Counted from the first letter of the stretch, positions 23,526 to 34,904 are shown. The stretch: 64,000 nt of DNA from Cyathus striatus (GCA_025738555.1 JAOVFP010000002.1:620001-684000), one strand, 5' to 3'. Program-made: numbers and translations. Notes: a model not told the origin generated them from the letters alone.

Positions 23526-23649
23526 CTCCAAGTGTACCACATATATCTTGGTATAGGAGATCAATACAGAACTGTTTATAGCCCTCGAGGAACAACTAAT
23601 TATAGCTATACGATGGAGGTAAGAGGGACTAGTGTATAGCAGGCATCTA

Positions 23650-24320
23650 ACCGCTAGTCTGGCTTCCGGACTATCTAACCGCGCTTGCATCAACGCGCTA
23701 CTCGCGTTTGCTTTTCCCCTCTCGCTTGTCCCCCCCGCAGATTCCCTACAACGCTGACGCTCTTACACCGTTCCGAACCCCGCTATTACTCAATAGGACT
23801 CAAGATCGTCAGTACCGTGCATTATCAAGACCCACTGAATACTGCAATTGGCGTTACCAAAGGACGCGTCATCGCCTCAAGTTTCTCTCCTCAAGTTTTA
23901 TTCTTCAAATATTTCTCTCAATTCATTGCTACCCTCTCTGTTTTATACCATACCATTTGCTCTACAAAAATCTTCGATCTCAAGATAACTAATCTCCGTT
24001 TTACAAACCATTCCGAGTCGTTGGGTAAGGCCTTTATTCTAATTTTCTATATTTTGAGTTCTAGTCTTTGTCTTGAGGTTATTGCTATCATCCTTGACTT
24101 GCGATGTACCGTTCCGCCTTCGAAATCTCGTCAAATATTTGCGTTTAAACTTCATTTCGAAGTTTTCCTCTTTTCGTAGGTTCTGTCACTCAAATTTTCG
24201 TTGCCGATCAAGCCTTCGAACACTTTAGGACATCCCAGTCGAACGGATATTCGACGACTTGCATCTCATTCTTCGCTTAAGCCTCAAGGTATCCCTTACC
24301 CTTACACTAGGTACAATATT
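23650..24320. repeat. Dispersed repeat R2, copy 1
   Basis: A C/T-rich block of about 650 bp is collinear with 33890-34580. Shared words include CCCACTGAATRC(C/T)GCA, CAA(G/T)TTTTATTCTTCA, GGTCGAACGGATRTTC-like sequence and CCCTTACACT. It has no coding potential that I recognise on either strand, although long open frames arise from its composition. It may be a solo LTR or non-autonomous retroelement, but no terminal motif was confirmed. Confidence 0.5.
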
Positions 24321-24434
24321 AGCATTGGTTGGGAAAATAAAGCTTAAACGTGACTAGGCGATTACTATGAATTATGATCAATGTCTTTCATTTATCTTCC
24401 TGCAACAGGTATGAAGTTTTCTAGCCTATACCCT

Positions 24435-24665
24435 ATACCGGGGAGGGTTTGACGGTAGTGGATAAGTTTGATTGTCGCTCAACGAGGGATAGGTAACCAA
24501 CGTCACTGACATCATGCTGCTTTACTCTGCGCCATGGAACACGGATTCAGCTTTACCCATCGAAGAAGCTCCGTTTATTCCGCTGTTAGCGATTTTGGAT
24601 CCAAAAAGCTATAAATTAAAGGAAAATCTTCCTTCCCTCCTTGGCGCTTCAGACGAACCTCCACA
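24435..24665 (+). promoter_or_regulatory. Upstream region of NTF2-like B2
   Basis: The conserved B-type promoter block contains TTGTCGCTCAACGAGGGATA, CTGCGCCATGGAACACGG and GAAGAAGCTCCGTTTATTCC. It ends in a TATA box (CTATAAATT at about 24609), 55 bp before the ATG. The same order is found before B1 and as the relic at 19.66 kb. Confidence 0.6.
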
Positions 24666-25163
24666 ATGACTCTAACACATCGCGAAATCGCCCTCGAATT
24701 GTTCAAAATGCTAGACACGCGTGATTACTCACCTGTCGAAAGGCTAATAACACCGGAATTCCGCTTCATCATTCTACCAAAATCAACAGGAGGATTTGGT
24801 GTACCATCTAGAACTTGGGAACAAGTGATCGATTTTCTAAAGGATTTGGATGAAGTTATTCAAGATTATTGTGTATGTTCATTTCTGCACTGCGAAAGCT
24901 TCTGACTGATCATTTCGTTAGCTCTCTGGTGACACTTGGATAGAAGCCGGAGATGTGTTGGTTGCCCATGTGAGTCTATTATTTTATTCGAGATATGTCA
25001 TATAACACGTCTCTAGTATTACTCTGACGGAAAGCTCCGAAATGGTTCACCGTACAAAAATGAATACATTGGTATCTTCAGGTTCATAGATGGTAAACTG
25101 GATAGCTTTGAAGAAATGATGGATTCGAAATATGTAGAGCAGGTTATTTCTGGTGTAGCGTAG
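24666..25163 (+). CDS. NTF2/SnoaL-like protein, type B2
   Basis: Three exons: 24666-24872, 24922-24969 and 25017-25163, giving 133 residues. N-terminal helix EIALELFKMLDTRDYSP, then RLITPEFRFIILPKSTGGFG, RTWEQVIDFLKDLDEVIQD, GDTWIEAGDVLVAHYYSDGK and EYIGIFRFIDGKLDSFEEMM. The exon phases and the 48 nt middle exon are the same as in type A, so A and B are paralogues. B differs by the KSTGGFGVPSRTW insertion and by ending in SGVA. NTF2-like fold, function unknown. It is the only intact B copy in the 19-25 kb array. Confidence 0.88.
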
Positions 25164-25317
25164 AAGTACTGAGCAAATTCTTCTGCGCATTTACAATGAC
25201 CTCGTCCCATTTCTCGTAATAACATCATTCTCGAAATCTATTACGCGTACCGATGAATTCTGAGCGATATTTTCTCCGCTGTACACAAAAACGGAGAATG
25301 ATTGAACACATCCTAGA

Positions 25318-25705
25318 AGTTGATTAGCGTGAGAACCCGAGGGTGTAGGAACTCGGAAATTGATTCGTCGGAGTACTTCCCAGTGATATAGGCGGCGAAG
25401 TACTCTACCGCCCATTCATACAGCGGGGATGTACTTGACCATAAAATACCAAGAATAGCGTGTCTGGATCTTCTATAATATCACAGCAGAAGCAATTACC
25501 CCTTCTATGTATTTGAAACAAACGCCTCTGTTAAACATGGATGAAGAGATGCTAGATCTTTGTCAAACTACATTTCCGCGCTGTGTGGTGCGGTGATTCG
25601 CTGGAGAGTAGTACATCCAGCTTGCTGGGCCGTTTGGTTCGTTGCGATGAGGCAAGGACGGAGGGTGGATATTTTAGGTTTGTCGTGATGCGCTGTGATT
25701 CCCTG
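25318..25705. repeat. Dispersed repeat R3, copy 1
   Basis: The block is collinear with 37117-37533 in the same orientation. Shared words include GGCGGCGAAGTACTCTACCG then CCCAT, CAGCGGGG(A)(A/T)GTACT(C/T)GACC, TATGTATTTGAAACAAACGC and AAGGACGGA(A/G)GGTG. It contains the near-repeat GAAGTACTCTACCG / GAAGTACTCGACCG. Terminal repeats were not resolved. No gene is evident. Confidence 0.6.
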
Positions 25706-27229
25706 CGTATCAGTACCTACCAATTCATATCCAGGTACCCCGCCCTTCCTCTCTCTGAACACAAATAAAGTTGAAAACCCAAATGGATTAACCAAATGCG
25801 ACGTTAATGGAAGCACTAGCTACACAAGGAGAGTCGCATGTAACATAAGTGTAAGGTGAGAGAGCAGGAGATAGAATGAGAAGATGGAAACTGATGTGAG
25901 AAATGTGAGAAAGACAGCGGCCTAGGGCGAGAAGGGGACAGAAGATCACTCAAATCCAAACACACTAAACGAAGCGCAAATGAAGACCTCGAGGTTCTAG
26001 GTGACTTATATCGCCAAATTGCACCATCCCATACACCAATCCTCCCACCTATCACAGATGCTTGAAGCTAATCTAGTTGATATACCTGACGTCGATCCTG
26101 TACAGTGTAATCATCACAGCGCTGCGGATCATCCGTGATGTATTGATGAGGGTACAAAGGGGAAATTGAAGTGCGATGAAATTAATATGGTGTGATGAGT
26201 ATCACCACACTCACCAGGATCAGAGTTGCAGAATGAATTATGAAATGAAATTCACGTCTCCTCCGTTTCTCTCCCCTTATCTCTGGCCAGTTAGCGTATG
26301 CTATGCTCCTCTTGCTTCCCTGCTATCTTTACAAAGCGTGTCTTATCTATTTCTCCTCCTCTCCTCTTCCCCTCTTTTGTTTCCGCCCCCCTCCCCCCCT
26401 CCTGGGAACCCCTGCTGAGCATCTCAGGTTCAGCGCGAGCTGAGTCCCGATACGTGTTGTGACATATCTCAATGCCATTGCTAAGTACCGCTGCGGTCTG
26501 CAATGATGAAGTCGGACACGCTCTTGTCACAATACATTTTACTCTACAATTCGTGTTCATCGCGATTCACTACAGCGATGATCTGGTTGGTGTATACATC
26601 CACATTTTACTCTACAATTCGTGTTTATCGCGATTCACTACAGCGATGATCTGGTTGGTCCACTAATACAATATATGAATGGAATGATATTACTTCTACT
26701 GCAATTCCGTTGGAGCCTGAATGCCAGAATTGCGCCAAAAATTTGTCACTGCAGTCATAGTTGTTATTGGGGAATTGATATGATGTCGTCAATTGCCCGC
26801 AATTCGTCAGCCTGTCTACAGTCCGGAAATAAAATAATGACATCTAGAACTTGAAGTAATACATCTTAAGAACATTGTCAAGAAAAAAGAGCACACTTAT
26901 ATACACCAAATATAAAGAGGCGCTTACCATTGTCATCATGTGAATGAAATCCCTCTGTGATGCACACAAGCCAACTTCCTGAGACCAAGCTGAGCTTGTA
27001 AGTGAGGGTGATATACTTACGGCGCATTAATAACAGTGAGATCAATTTCCATCATAGAACGTCACGGTGTTCATGGTACAAGCAGATTAGAACTTGCAAC
27101 AAGTCGAGGTCTAAATGGTGTAACATGTCCAGCTACTTCTGAGTGGGTCTCAATTCCTAAAATCAATGCTTAACTCAGCTCCTGTGGGGTCACCTGTGTA
27201 AGGGTAAGTACGTGTGTCGATGTGTAGAC
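25706..27229. other. Intergenic DNA without a recognised gene
   Basis: CpG content is normal. Open frames are short and have no family motifs. The only structured feature is a 58 bp tandem duplication at 26534-26659. Confidence 0.5.
26534..26659. repeat. Tandem duplication, 58 bp copies with 68 bp period
   Basis: ACATTTTACTCTACAATTCG through GATCTGGTTGGT occurs at 26534-26591 and again at 26602-26659 with one C/T difference. The spacer between copies is 10 bp (GTATACATCC). The near-identity suggests a recent event. Confidence 0.85.
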
Positions 27230-28442
27230 CAAGGGGGTGCACAGATTGAAAATTCCCACGGGTAGGTCGGTTAGTTAGGTCCCGCCGAAGGCCTGAAAAA
27301 TATTTTTGGAACCCCTGATACAGGGGAAATATTTGGTGTTCTATGTTACTAAGAATGACTATTCATTCATTCACAATCAGTTTATTCACTTAGATTAATG
27401 TCTAATCATGTTGTACCATCAGTCTGTATTATATACATTATGAATAATTATTTATCACTTTTATATTACATAATCAAGTATTTTCATGACAACCTCTCCA
27501 GCCAAAGAGCAACACAACGAAAACTGAACAAAACAACAACAGCAGACATCTAGGACCCAACACCAAAGTCTGTGTTCCTTGAAGAGTATGAACCCAAGTT
27601 AGATAACATGCAGAACAACATTGATGGGCTTGAGGTGAATGTGAGCGAGTTCGAAACACATGAATATGAAGACATTGCAGCATCAGAACCCAGTGGGATG
27701 CAGCACCTATCAGACGATGAACAACATGGGGAAGACACATCCCCCAGTGGCAGGGAGACAGTAAACGATGGGAGAGTAACAGCGAATACTGGTGGAGAGA
27801 CAGCAGTTAGTGAGAGTGAGGGAGTGTTAGAGCAGCCAGCATTGGGGGACTGCCACAGTTGACATTGTGAGTATTCCTACATGACATCTAGGGATAGAAG
27901 CGTACTTCATTTGCACAGACTCCCAATGATCCCCTCCCTACAGACACTGCTGTAGAGCACACATCATCCACAGTTGTGGTGGTTGAAGAAGGTATGGCTA
28001 TTCATTGAAGGAGAGCACGAAAGGTCCATGAATTGAATAGCTGCATATGCAGAGTGGTTGCTGATAGTGTAGAGAATGGAGCAGTGGAGTGCGCAATGGC
28101 ATGGTCCACTGGATGTGAAACTCAATTTGTAAGTAAATATTTCCCATTTAAACATAAGTGATTGATTTCTCACTTACTTAACCATACAATAACACCTAGC
28201 ATGTGTTTAAGATGGACCAGTAATGCACAACTGGACTTGTAATGCTTGCAAAGTGAATGGTAGAGGAGGTCAAGAGGTAGAGGAAGTAAGCAGGCAAGGA
28301 AGTGATGAATAGGCGATCCGAAAATGGATCTCCTTCCTTATTTAGTAATAGACTAGCTTATGTAAGGTAGGTAGGTCGAGCATCAGCTCGATTTCAAAAA
28401 AATCGACCCCCGGTCATTCTGTGCAATCCTTGTACCCCCTTG
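27230..28442. mobile_element. Non-autonomous hAT element, 1.21 kb
   Basis: The left end starts CAAGGGGGTGCACAGATTG and the right end is the inverse of CAAGGGGGTACAAGGATTG. An exact 8 bp target duplication, GTGTAGAC, is at 27222-27229 and 28443-28450. CAAGG-type ends plus an 8 bp duplication fit hAT. The interior contains a 96-codon acidic open frame (27572-27862) without recognised homology and no transposase motif. The sharp ends and intact duplication imply a fairly young insertion. Confidence 0.85.
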
Positions 28443-28769
28443 GTGTAGACTTGAGTTAGTTTGCAAGCACGGTTGTGTCTGTCAACTGTTGTGCTTCGTC
28501 GATTTGATTTGAAGTTATGCTTGTTGTTACGAGATGATAGTTGTAGCTTTGAAGACTTGAATCAAACTACAACCAAGAGAGAGATATGAGTAAACCAGAG
28601 TGAATACGATAAACTTTGGGAAATGGAACTGATTAAGGGCTGCTCAATCCTAGAGCCACTGACCCTTAACATGACTGGATGAGGATAGGAATAGATGTAA
28701 TGGGGTGTATTTCACTGAGGAGAGGTAGCTAGCTACAGAGGGGTTTATATATGTAAATGTCTAAGTGAG

Positions 28770-29185
28770 TCATATAAAATTTAAATAGTAAACTATAGTA
28801 AAGAAAGACATAGCTTTGAGGGGATGCATGCAGCAACGCGTGCTGAGAGTTGTTGCTTTTTCTTCCGTTGTTGATTGCTGTGTCTGATTCCGTGAGTGCC
28901 GTCTGAACCGAATCGGGATGTTTGCTTTCGGGGTTGTTTGGTTCTGAGGGTGATGGTTGGTCCAGCACGTGACTTTATGCTTGCAGAGCATACCTTTCCC
29001 TTGTCACTGCATCCTTCTTATCTTTGTCCCGAAGTTTTTTATTATTGTGACGCTTGGTTTTGTCTGACCTGCCATTATATCCATGGCAGCATTGTGCCTC
29101 TGCTTTCTTCCAAGATGATGTGGGTTTATTTGCAAGTATCTTCAAGGGGGTGTCACCAAAAAAATAATACACCAGGGGTCAGATT
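28770..29185 (-). pseudogene. TE-associated ORF relic
   Basis: On the minus strand the frame reads TPLKILANKPTSSWKKAEAQ, then HGYNGRSDKTKRHNNKKLRD and KDKKDAVTRERYALQA, then a stop. A Pro/Ser-rich part follows (DQPSPSEPNNPESKHPDSVQ). The SWKKAE / GYNGRS.KTKR pattern recalls a basic, helix-prone protein I associate with basidiomycete transposons, but I cannot name the family. It may belong with the minus-strand open frames at 30.5-31.64 kb, separated by the 601 bp MITE. Confidence 0.35.
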
Positions 29186-29220
29186 TTTTGTGAAGGCCTA
29201 TGTGGAGACCCTACCTACCC

Positions 29221-29821
29221 TAGTGTTGCCACTGCTTGGCTTAGCTCAGCTTTCATGGCTCAGGGTCATGGAATTGCTCAGCTTTGAAAGTGGAGCTGCC
29301 TCTGGTCTATTTGCTTCTCTGGCTATGGCTCAGAAGCTGCTCAGTTAGATGTAGCTATAGCTCTGGGATCTAAACTAAAATAGGTATACTGTGGCCCAGC
29401 TGGGCTCTCGAAAGTGCTGTTATTTGCAATTTTACATACTTACATAATGTCTGGGGGTTGGGTCAATAATAGAAAAATAATACAAAACTTATAGAAGGAA
29501 TGCAAAGAAACCTTTAGTTTCTTTGTATAACACTTACAGTACTCATTTAAATATCCATAGATGTGAATAAGATTTATTCAATTTAAATTTGATAGATTGA
29601 TGGTACATGAGCACAATACACAAGTAAGGAATATGCTGAATATTATAATATCACTTAAACTGCAGCTAAGCGGACTTGTAGCTGCTCAGGAGTGCCTGGG
29701 AGTGCTTCTTAGCTGAGCTGGACCTGTCAGAGCCAGCTTTCATAGGCACTTGCTTTGCTCAGCTTAATTTCGGCTCAGTTCACTGGCTCAGCAGCTTTTG
29801 AGTGGAGTGGTGGCAACACTA
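29221..29821. mobile_element. hAT MITE, 601 bp, TAGTGTTGCC ends
   Basis: The left end TAGTGTTGCCACTGCT and the right end AGTGGTGGCAACACTA are inverted. The 8 bp target duplication ACCTACCC is at 29213-29220 and 29822-29829. Both sub-termini are packed with GCTCAGC/GCTGAGC words, candidate transposase binding sites. The right end of hAT relic 2 (15589) has the same terminus and the same motif array, so this MITE was probably mobilised by that family. Confidence 0.85.
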
Positions 29822-30499
29822 ACCTACCCTACTGTGTGAATTATATTCCTCATTCAGGCATATTGTGTCACATGTCCAGTATGTTTGGTGCCCTGCCATG
29901 TTCTTTGCCTTGGCTCTGTTTGTCTTTGAGGTTTCCTATTCATGTTGTCTCTCCCACTCTACCAGCAGTGCATTTATCAACCTTTGGTATGTGTGATTAC
30001 TCTGTAGCTGGCTATGACACTAACTTCTCTTACTTTATGCAGCCTTTCTGGTCAAAGTAGCAAGTAGCATACTAGGTTCTTCAAACACATACACACCTCC
30101 TTTTAGAACTTCCATTGGCCTTGCAAGCTTTACATGTCCAACTGCTTGATTGATACTCCCAATTACTGTAGCAAAGGTGGTACTTGGGGTTTAAAGTGAG
30201 TAATCATTGATCTAGAGTGCTTGCTAGAGAACTCACCCATTTTGTTTCACAGCTTTCTTTTCAGCATTTAATGGTATTTTCCACATTTTTGAGCTCTCTA
30301 CCCAGCTTCCTCAATTAGGTTCATCCCACATATGCTTTCTGACAGTATTTAAAAAATTTGACAGCAACACTGTCACGCAGCACAAGACCTCCCATCATCA
30401 ATGAAGTGCTGTTCATTGTTTCCTTGGACAGCTGCAGTTCTGGGTGATTTCTCAACCATTAATGATGCCTGTACAAAAATATGTAGTAGCTTTTGATTA

Positions 30500-31643
30500 T
30501 CATAAGTACTTACTATGTTATCAGTTGTATCAAGATGTGTGACACTGATATCCTCATGTTACATAGACATGCCTGGCTCCCCTCCTTCACTGCCATCTGC
30601 TACAAAACTGGGCAGTTCATTATTGTCACTTTGAATCAAAGCTGAAAGTTTCACCACAGCTCCTGGTGCATTAGCAGTGTTGAATCTCTGAGCAAGTTCA
30701 AGCTTGACTTCTGATGCAGCATCAGTGCCAAATCCTTAAGCAGCATCTTCACAACTCTGTATAACAATTGTGCAATCACTGTCAATTGTAGCTTCTCTTT
30801 CAAGGTTGGTGTTGCCAACTGTTTTGATTATGTCATCTGAAGTGGTATCATCAAATGTTAAAGAGTTTAGGAATGCAAAAGGTGTGTTATCATTATTTAT
30901 GCTGATCCCTTCCTCATATTGAATATTGTTGCTAGGCCTTCATGTACATTTATCATTACTGCTTCAATGCTTGTGGAGAATGGTTATGTTGACAATGAAT
31001 GAGAATAGGAGGTTGAAGTACACAGCCACTACAGTTCTCCCCATTGACCAACCAAGCAAGCTGTCTAGAATGGACATATTTCTCAATATTGTTGAATTTG
31101 TAGTTGCTATGTCAACTTTTGTTTGAAAATATCTTGCTTTAGCCAATATTTATTCCCAAAAAAATTGACCTCCAAAAATTTTCTAAGAGTGAATGAGGTA
31201 CCTTATCTATCTAGACCCCTGGTAGCCAATTCAACATGTGACACCCCCTTGAGTATCTTCTCATAAGCTGTTGGTTTACTCAAAACATCCAGATCTGCAC
31301 AGAATTGACATTCACGCCTCAGACTTTCCAAAACCTCATGTGGTGCAAGTTCCTCCAGATCTGGGCATTCATTCTCATCCACTGTGGTTTCCTCTTTGTC
31401 CTCCCATGCAGACATATCATCTTCTGAGTCTGATATCTCATGGCTAATACCTCCTGTCCAAGAAGTGCAGTCCTCCTCTTTAATTTCAAGATCAGTTGAT
31501 GGTGCTAAAATTGCAGTGTTATCATTAGATTCAGGACATGTGATTATTTGGGTGGCATGTGAAGTGTTGGCTGATGTTGAATTTGAAGTGTTAGCAACAG
31601 AGCATTTTTTGATTTGCTGTTGCCACCCTTGGATTTGATGCAC
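30500..31643 (-). pseudogene. Minus-strand ORF relics, probably TE-derived
   Basis: 31203-31643 encodes a 146-codon acidic frame with SDSEDDMSAWEDKEET and PTAYEKILKGVSHVELAT. About 30500-30935 encodes another acidic stretch (TFDDTTSDDIIKTVGNTN, EVKLELAQRFNTANAPGA) with single stops. The low CpG content matches the transposon DNA at 1-18 kb. Composition and context suggest the acidic part of a transposon protein, but no diagnostic motif is present. Confidence 0.3.
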
Positions 31644-31649
31644 CCAGGT

Positions 31650-32690
31650 TTGATGTGCTCGACCCTCCCTTGCTTGAACGGCCCACCGTGGAGTGCTGTG
31701 GTGGTTTGAGTTCAGGAATCAGCACTCATAACGACACTGGTAACTATGTTGATGTGGCGGCAAAATGATTAAAAAAACAACGAAAAATAGTTAATTTAAT
31801 TTCAAAATTTTTCCCAGATCGATTTTGCTGTTATACAAAACAGGTGGTGACTAAGCGATCTGCACCATAGCTGTATATGACATCTTTTCATTTTGCTCTC
31901 TTCTCTTCCACCGCCACACACACACTTAACTACAACTCAACTAAGTATGATTGGAATATAGTTTTTCTAATCTGCTTTTGACATTTGTGACTTGTGACTG
32001 TACTTTACTTGGCTTGAAGAGATTGGATGACTTCCTGCAGCGTTTAGAAACCCAGATTAAATTTCTAAACACCTTAAGCGAGATTTGCCGTGTTGCCGCT
32101 GTCAAAATCGGCTCAACCTGACAGCTGATCTTAAAATTCACGTCTTTCTAGTTCAAAATCTGGAAGAGGCCCCCCCCCCCTCTTCCAGTTGTAAACACCT
32201 ATTCTAAACACATTTTTCAGCTCCGATGTCAAATGTCCCTGCAGGGACAGTTCATCTCAAGATTCTCAATGGTCTACTCCCGCACTCCCTCTTGCCTTTC
32301 ACTACTTTCACTAGGTGAATAATCATGATTCTCTGGCCTTTATGCCTATTTGTGCCGAAAATACTCATTACATTAATTCTCTGCTCAAACAACAAGTCTG
32401 TTCATATAGCATTGCTGAGAACACTAGAGTTGACTGAGAGTACGACTAAAGCTGCTTTAAAGTTCGAATTAATGCACCCACTACCAAGTTTAACTAGTCA
32501 AAGAAATGTACGGAATTAACATATATATATGCATGACTTAAGTGGTAAAGTATCTTGAAGGCATTGTTACAGTAGCGCCTGTAATCGACACAATTTCTAG
32601 AAAGGAGCGATAAAGATAACATAAGGATAGTAATGATGCATTTTATAATTGATGTTCAAACATTTGAGAGAAAGTGCACCATGGTTAGAA
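31650..32690. other. Intergenic DNA without a recognised gene
   Basis: CpG content returns to normal at about 31.65 kb. A run of ten C lies near 32171. No open frame carries a known motif. Confidence 0.5.
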
Positions 32691-32695
32691 ACGTA

Positions 32696-32880
32696 TGGAA
32701 AGTCTAACGACCACGCTCAAACGCATCAAATATAATTGGGCTCCGATGTCCGGCACCGCGGCTTTTCGGTTAGATATGATAATATTGGTTTCAGACTTTC
32801 AGTCTCGCTTAGTGTACTCAGGATCACTTACACGAGATCTAAGTGTGAGTGAAGCGTGGTCGTCCGGTACCTAACCAAGT
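32696..32880 (-). repeat. Dispersed repeat R1, copy 4 (inverted)
   Basis: TATGGAAAGTCTAACGACCA at the left and GTGAGTGAAGCGTGGTCGTC at the right contain CGACCACGCT in opposite orientation, so the unit of about 185 bp has short inverted ends. It is the inverse of 34905-35097 along its whole length, including ACACGAGATCTAAGTGTGAG and CCGATGTCCGGCAC. Homology continues about 40 bp beyond the right end (GCGCTTAAGCAATCG). Confidence 0.7.
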
Positions 32881-32906
32881 ATGTGCGCACACAATGCGCT
32901 TAAGCA

Positions 32907-32975
32907 ATCGTTTAGCTCGTTAGGAGCATTATAGTCAGTTGGTCTGAGGTAGGGATCGAACTTGGGACCTGCTGA
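32907..32975 (+). tRNA. Degenerate tRNA-like sequence (possible SINE head)
   Basis: GTTTAGCTCGTTAGGAGCAT resembles a tRNA D-arm/A box (TAGCTCAGTTGG...GAGCA). GGGATCGAACTTGGGACC, 30 nt further on, resembles a B box (GGTTCGAANCC). Anticodon-stem and acceptor-stem pairing are not convincing. It is therefore more likely a tRNA pseudogene or the tRNA-derived part of a SINE next to R1 than a working tRNA. No isotype is assigned. Confidence 0.25.
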
Positions 32976-32999
32976 ATGATAGCGAGCTATATATATCCT

Positions 33000-33889
33000 A
33001 CTGTATTATTACATAGCCCTGCTGTATTTATAGAGTTCTGAATGCGAGTGTGTAGATGGGACGCATTATTATAGGGAGCTTTTTAACAATAAGAAGTGAA
33101 GATGACGTGAAATAAGAAACATGATAACTGCGGCTCATGAACACTATCATTCGACGCTGCCATTGTACCGCTACACGTGTCCGAGTCTCCTGGGCCTTTC
33201 CAATAGTCGATCTTCCCCAAACCGTATAATTGATTAAGCTGAAAAAATATATTACAGAGTTCTAGACCCAAAATATTATCTCAGTCAGATAGATGTGCTG
33301 TAAAGGTGAAGGTGAGTGTAGCACCTAAACAACGAAATAAAAAAATGCGAGTCGGTTGAAGGACCATTCAACCTGTGGCGTCCTAAAATGCACGGAGAAG
33401 TTAGTGGAATGACGAGACCATTGATAATGTAATGTCAAGGGTGAACTCCTGAAGGAGATTTGAGAGCGAAATGTCGAGAGAAAATGGTTATGAGAAAGAG
33501 AAAGGCCTGAGACGATTGAATAGAAATAAAATATGATTATAATCATGAATATAATCTGAGGTTGAGTAAGGGATAAATTCACTGGGGTGTAAGTAAAGTA
33601 GATACAGGTTTTTATAAGAGAAAGACAGAGTACTTATAATACTTAACAAATTATAGTTTTACCCGTGGGATAGACGATAGCTTGCTCCTTGTGAGTAATT
33701 GAAGCTTTTGGCGGTGGTAGACAGCGAAGGGATCGAGAAGAGAACGATAAAAAGACATGTAATGCGCGAACCTCTAGTGATTTGATCATTACATAGCGGC
33801 CACACGACTCCTTGTTCGCTGTACTTGATGAAATGTCGATTTTTGTAGTGCAAGCGAAACACCTGCTCTACAACTTATCGTAATCAAGC
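33000..33889. other. Intergenic DNA without a recognised gene
   Basis: Short open frames without motifs. The stretch lies between an R1 copy and the second R2 copy, inside the 2.2 kb interval bounded by inverted R1 units. Confidence 0.45.
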
Positions 33890-34580
33890 GCTCACATAAT
33901 CAGCCCGTACGCGCGTCGATGCGTTGTTCGCGCTCGCAACGCATTCGTTCTCACCCAATTCTTACTTTCTCACCTTCTCCCTCAAATTCCCTCCATCTTC
34001 GACACTCGTACACTGCCCCAACGCCACAATCACACAACAGGAATACTAGAAAATCGGTATCCCGCTCTACCAACTTACAAGTCCCACTGAATGCCGCATA
34101 ACAGTTTACTGAAGGCCGTGTCTCCGCCCCATGTCTACTTTCTCCAATTTTATTCTTCACTTTTCCTTTTTATTCATCGGTATGCTATATGTTTCACACT
34201 TTACCCTTTTCCTCAATAATAGTACAATCTCAATACCGTTAACTTCCATTTTATTCAACTATTCCTAATTAAGTAACAGTTTTATTCTCATTTTCTATAT
34301 AATCCATGTATATACTTCCTCCCAACTCAGTGAAAATGTTGATCCCATTCATAGTCTCTCTTTAAGGGTTTTTTACATTGTTGTTTTCTCGTCCTCAGTC
34401 TCAGTATTGTTCGCATTTCGAAGTTTTCTCCTCATCTTGCTCTCCTCCATATTCAAACAATTACTAATCCCCCTCTTGACACCATAGGACACCCAAGGTC
34501 GAACGGATGTTCACCAACTCGCGCAATTTTTATTTCTCTGCTTAGGCGTCAACCCACCCTTCCCCTTTACACTCTACGGC
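33890..34580. repeat. Dispersed repeat R2, copy 2
   Basis: Collinear with 23650-24320. It begins near TACGCGCGTCGATGCGTTGT, includes AAGTCCCACTGAATGCCGCA and GGTCGAACGGATGTTC, and ends near CCTTTACACT. Point divergence from copy 1 is high, so the two copies are old. No coding function is visible. Confidence 0.5.
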
Positions 34581-34904
34581 GTAACATAAATGTTAATACA
34601 TACAGTAATGTCATGATCTGTGGGCCACAGTCAAACGAATATCCATGCGTACACAATGACAGTACATTACTCATTCATGTCTTCGATTACATAAGTTTAT
34701 AATGTGTGCTGCAGAAAGCGCAGTCATGCTTACTTACTATCTTTTGACTTACAGGTGTGTATTGTGGCACATAATGCATGAAGGTACATGGCAATGTATC
34801 GTTTACCTTCCCGGTTCAAATAGGCTGCAAACGTATTAGTGCTAAATAAAATGATATTCTTCAACCGAGGTAACGATTGATTAAGCGCACTGTGAGCGCA
34901 CATA

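Noticed and set aside
27572..27862. 96-codon acidic frame as a host gene
   Set aside because: It lies wholly inside a 1.21 kb hAT element with intact ends, so it is treated as element content.
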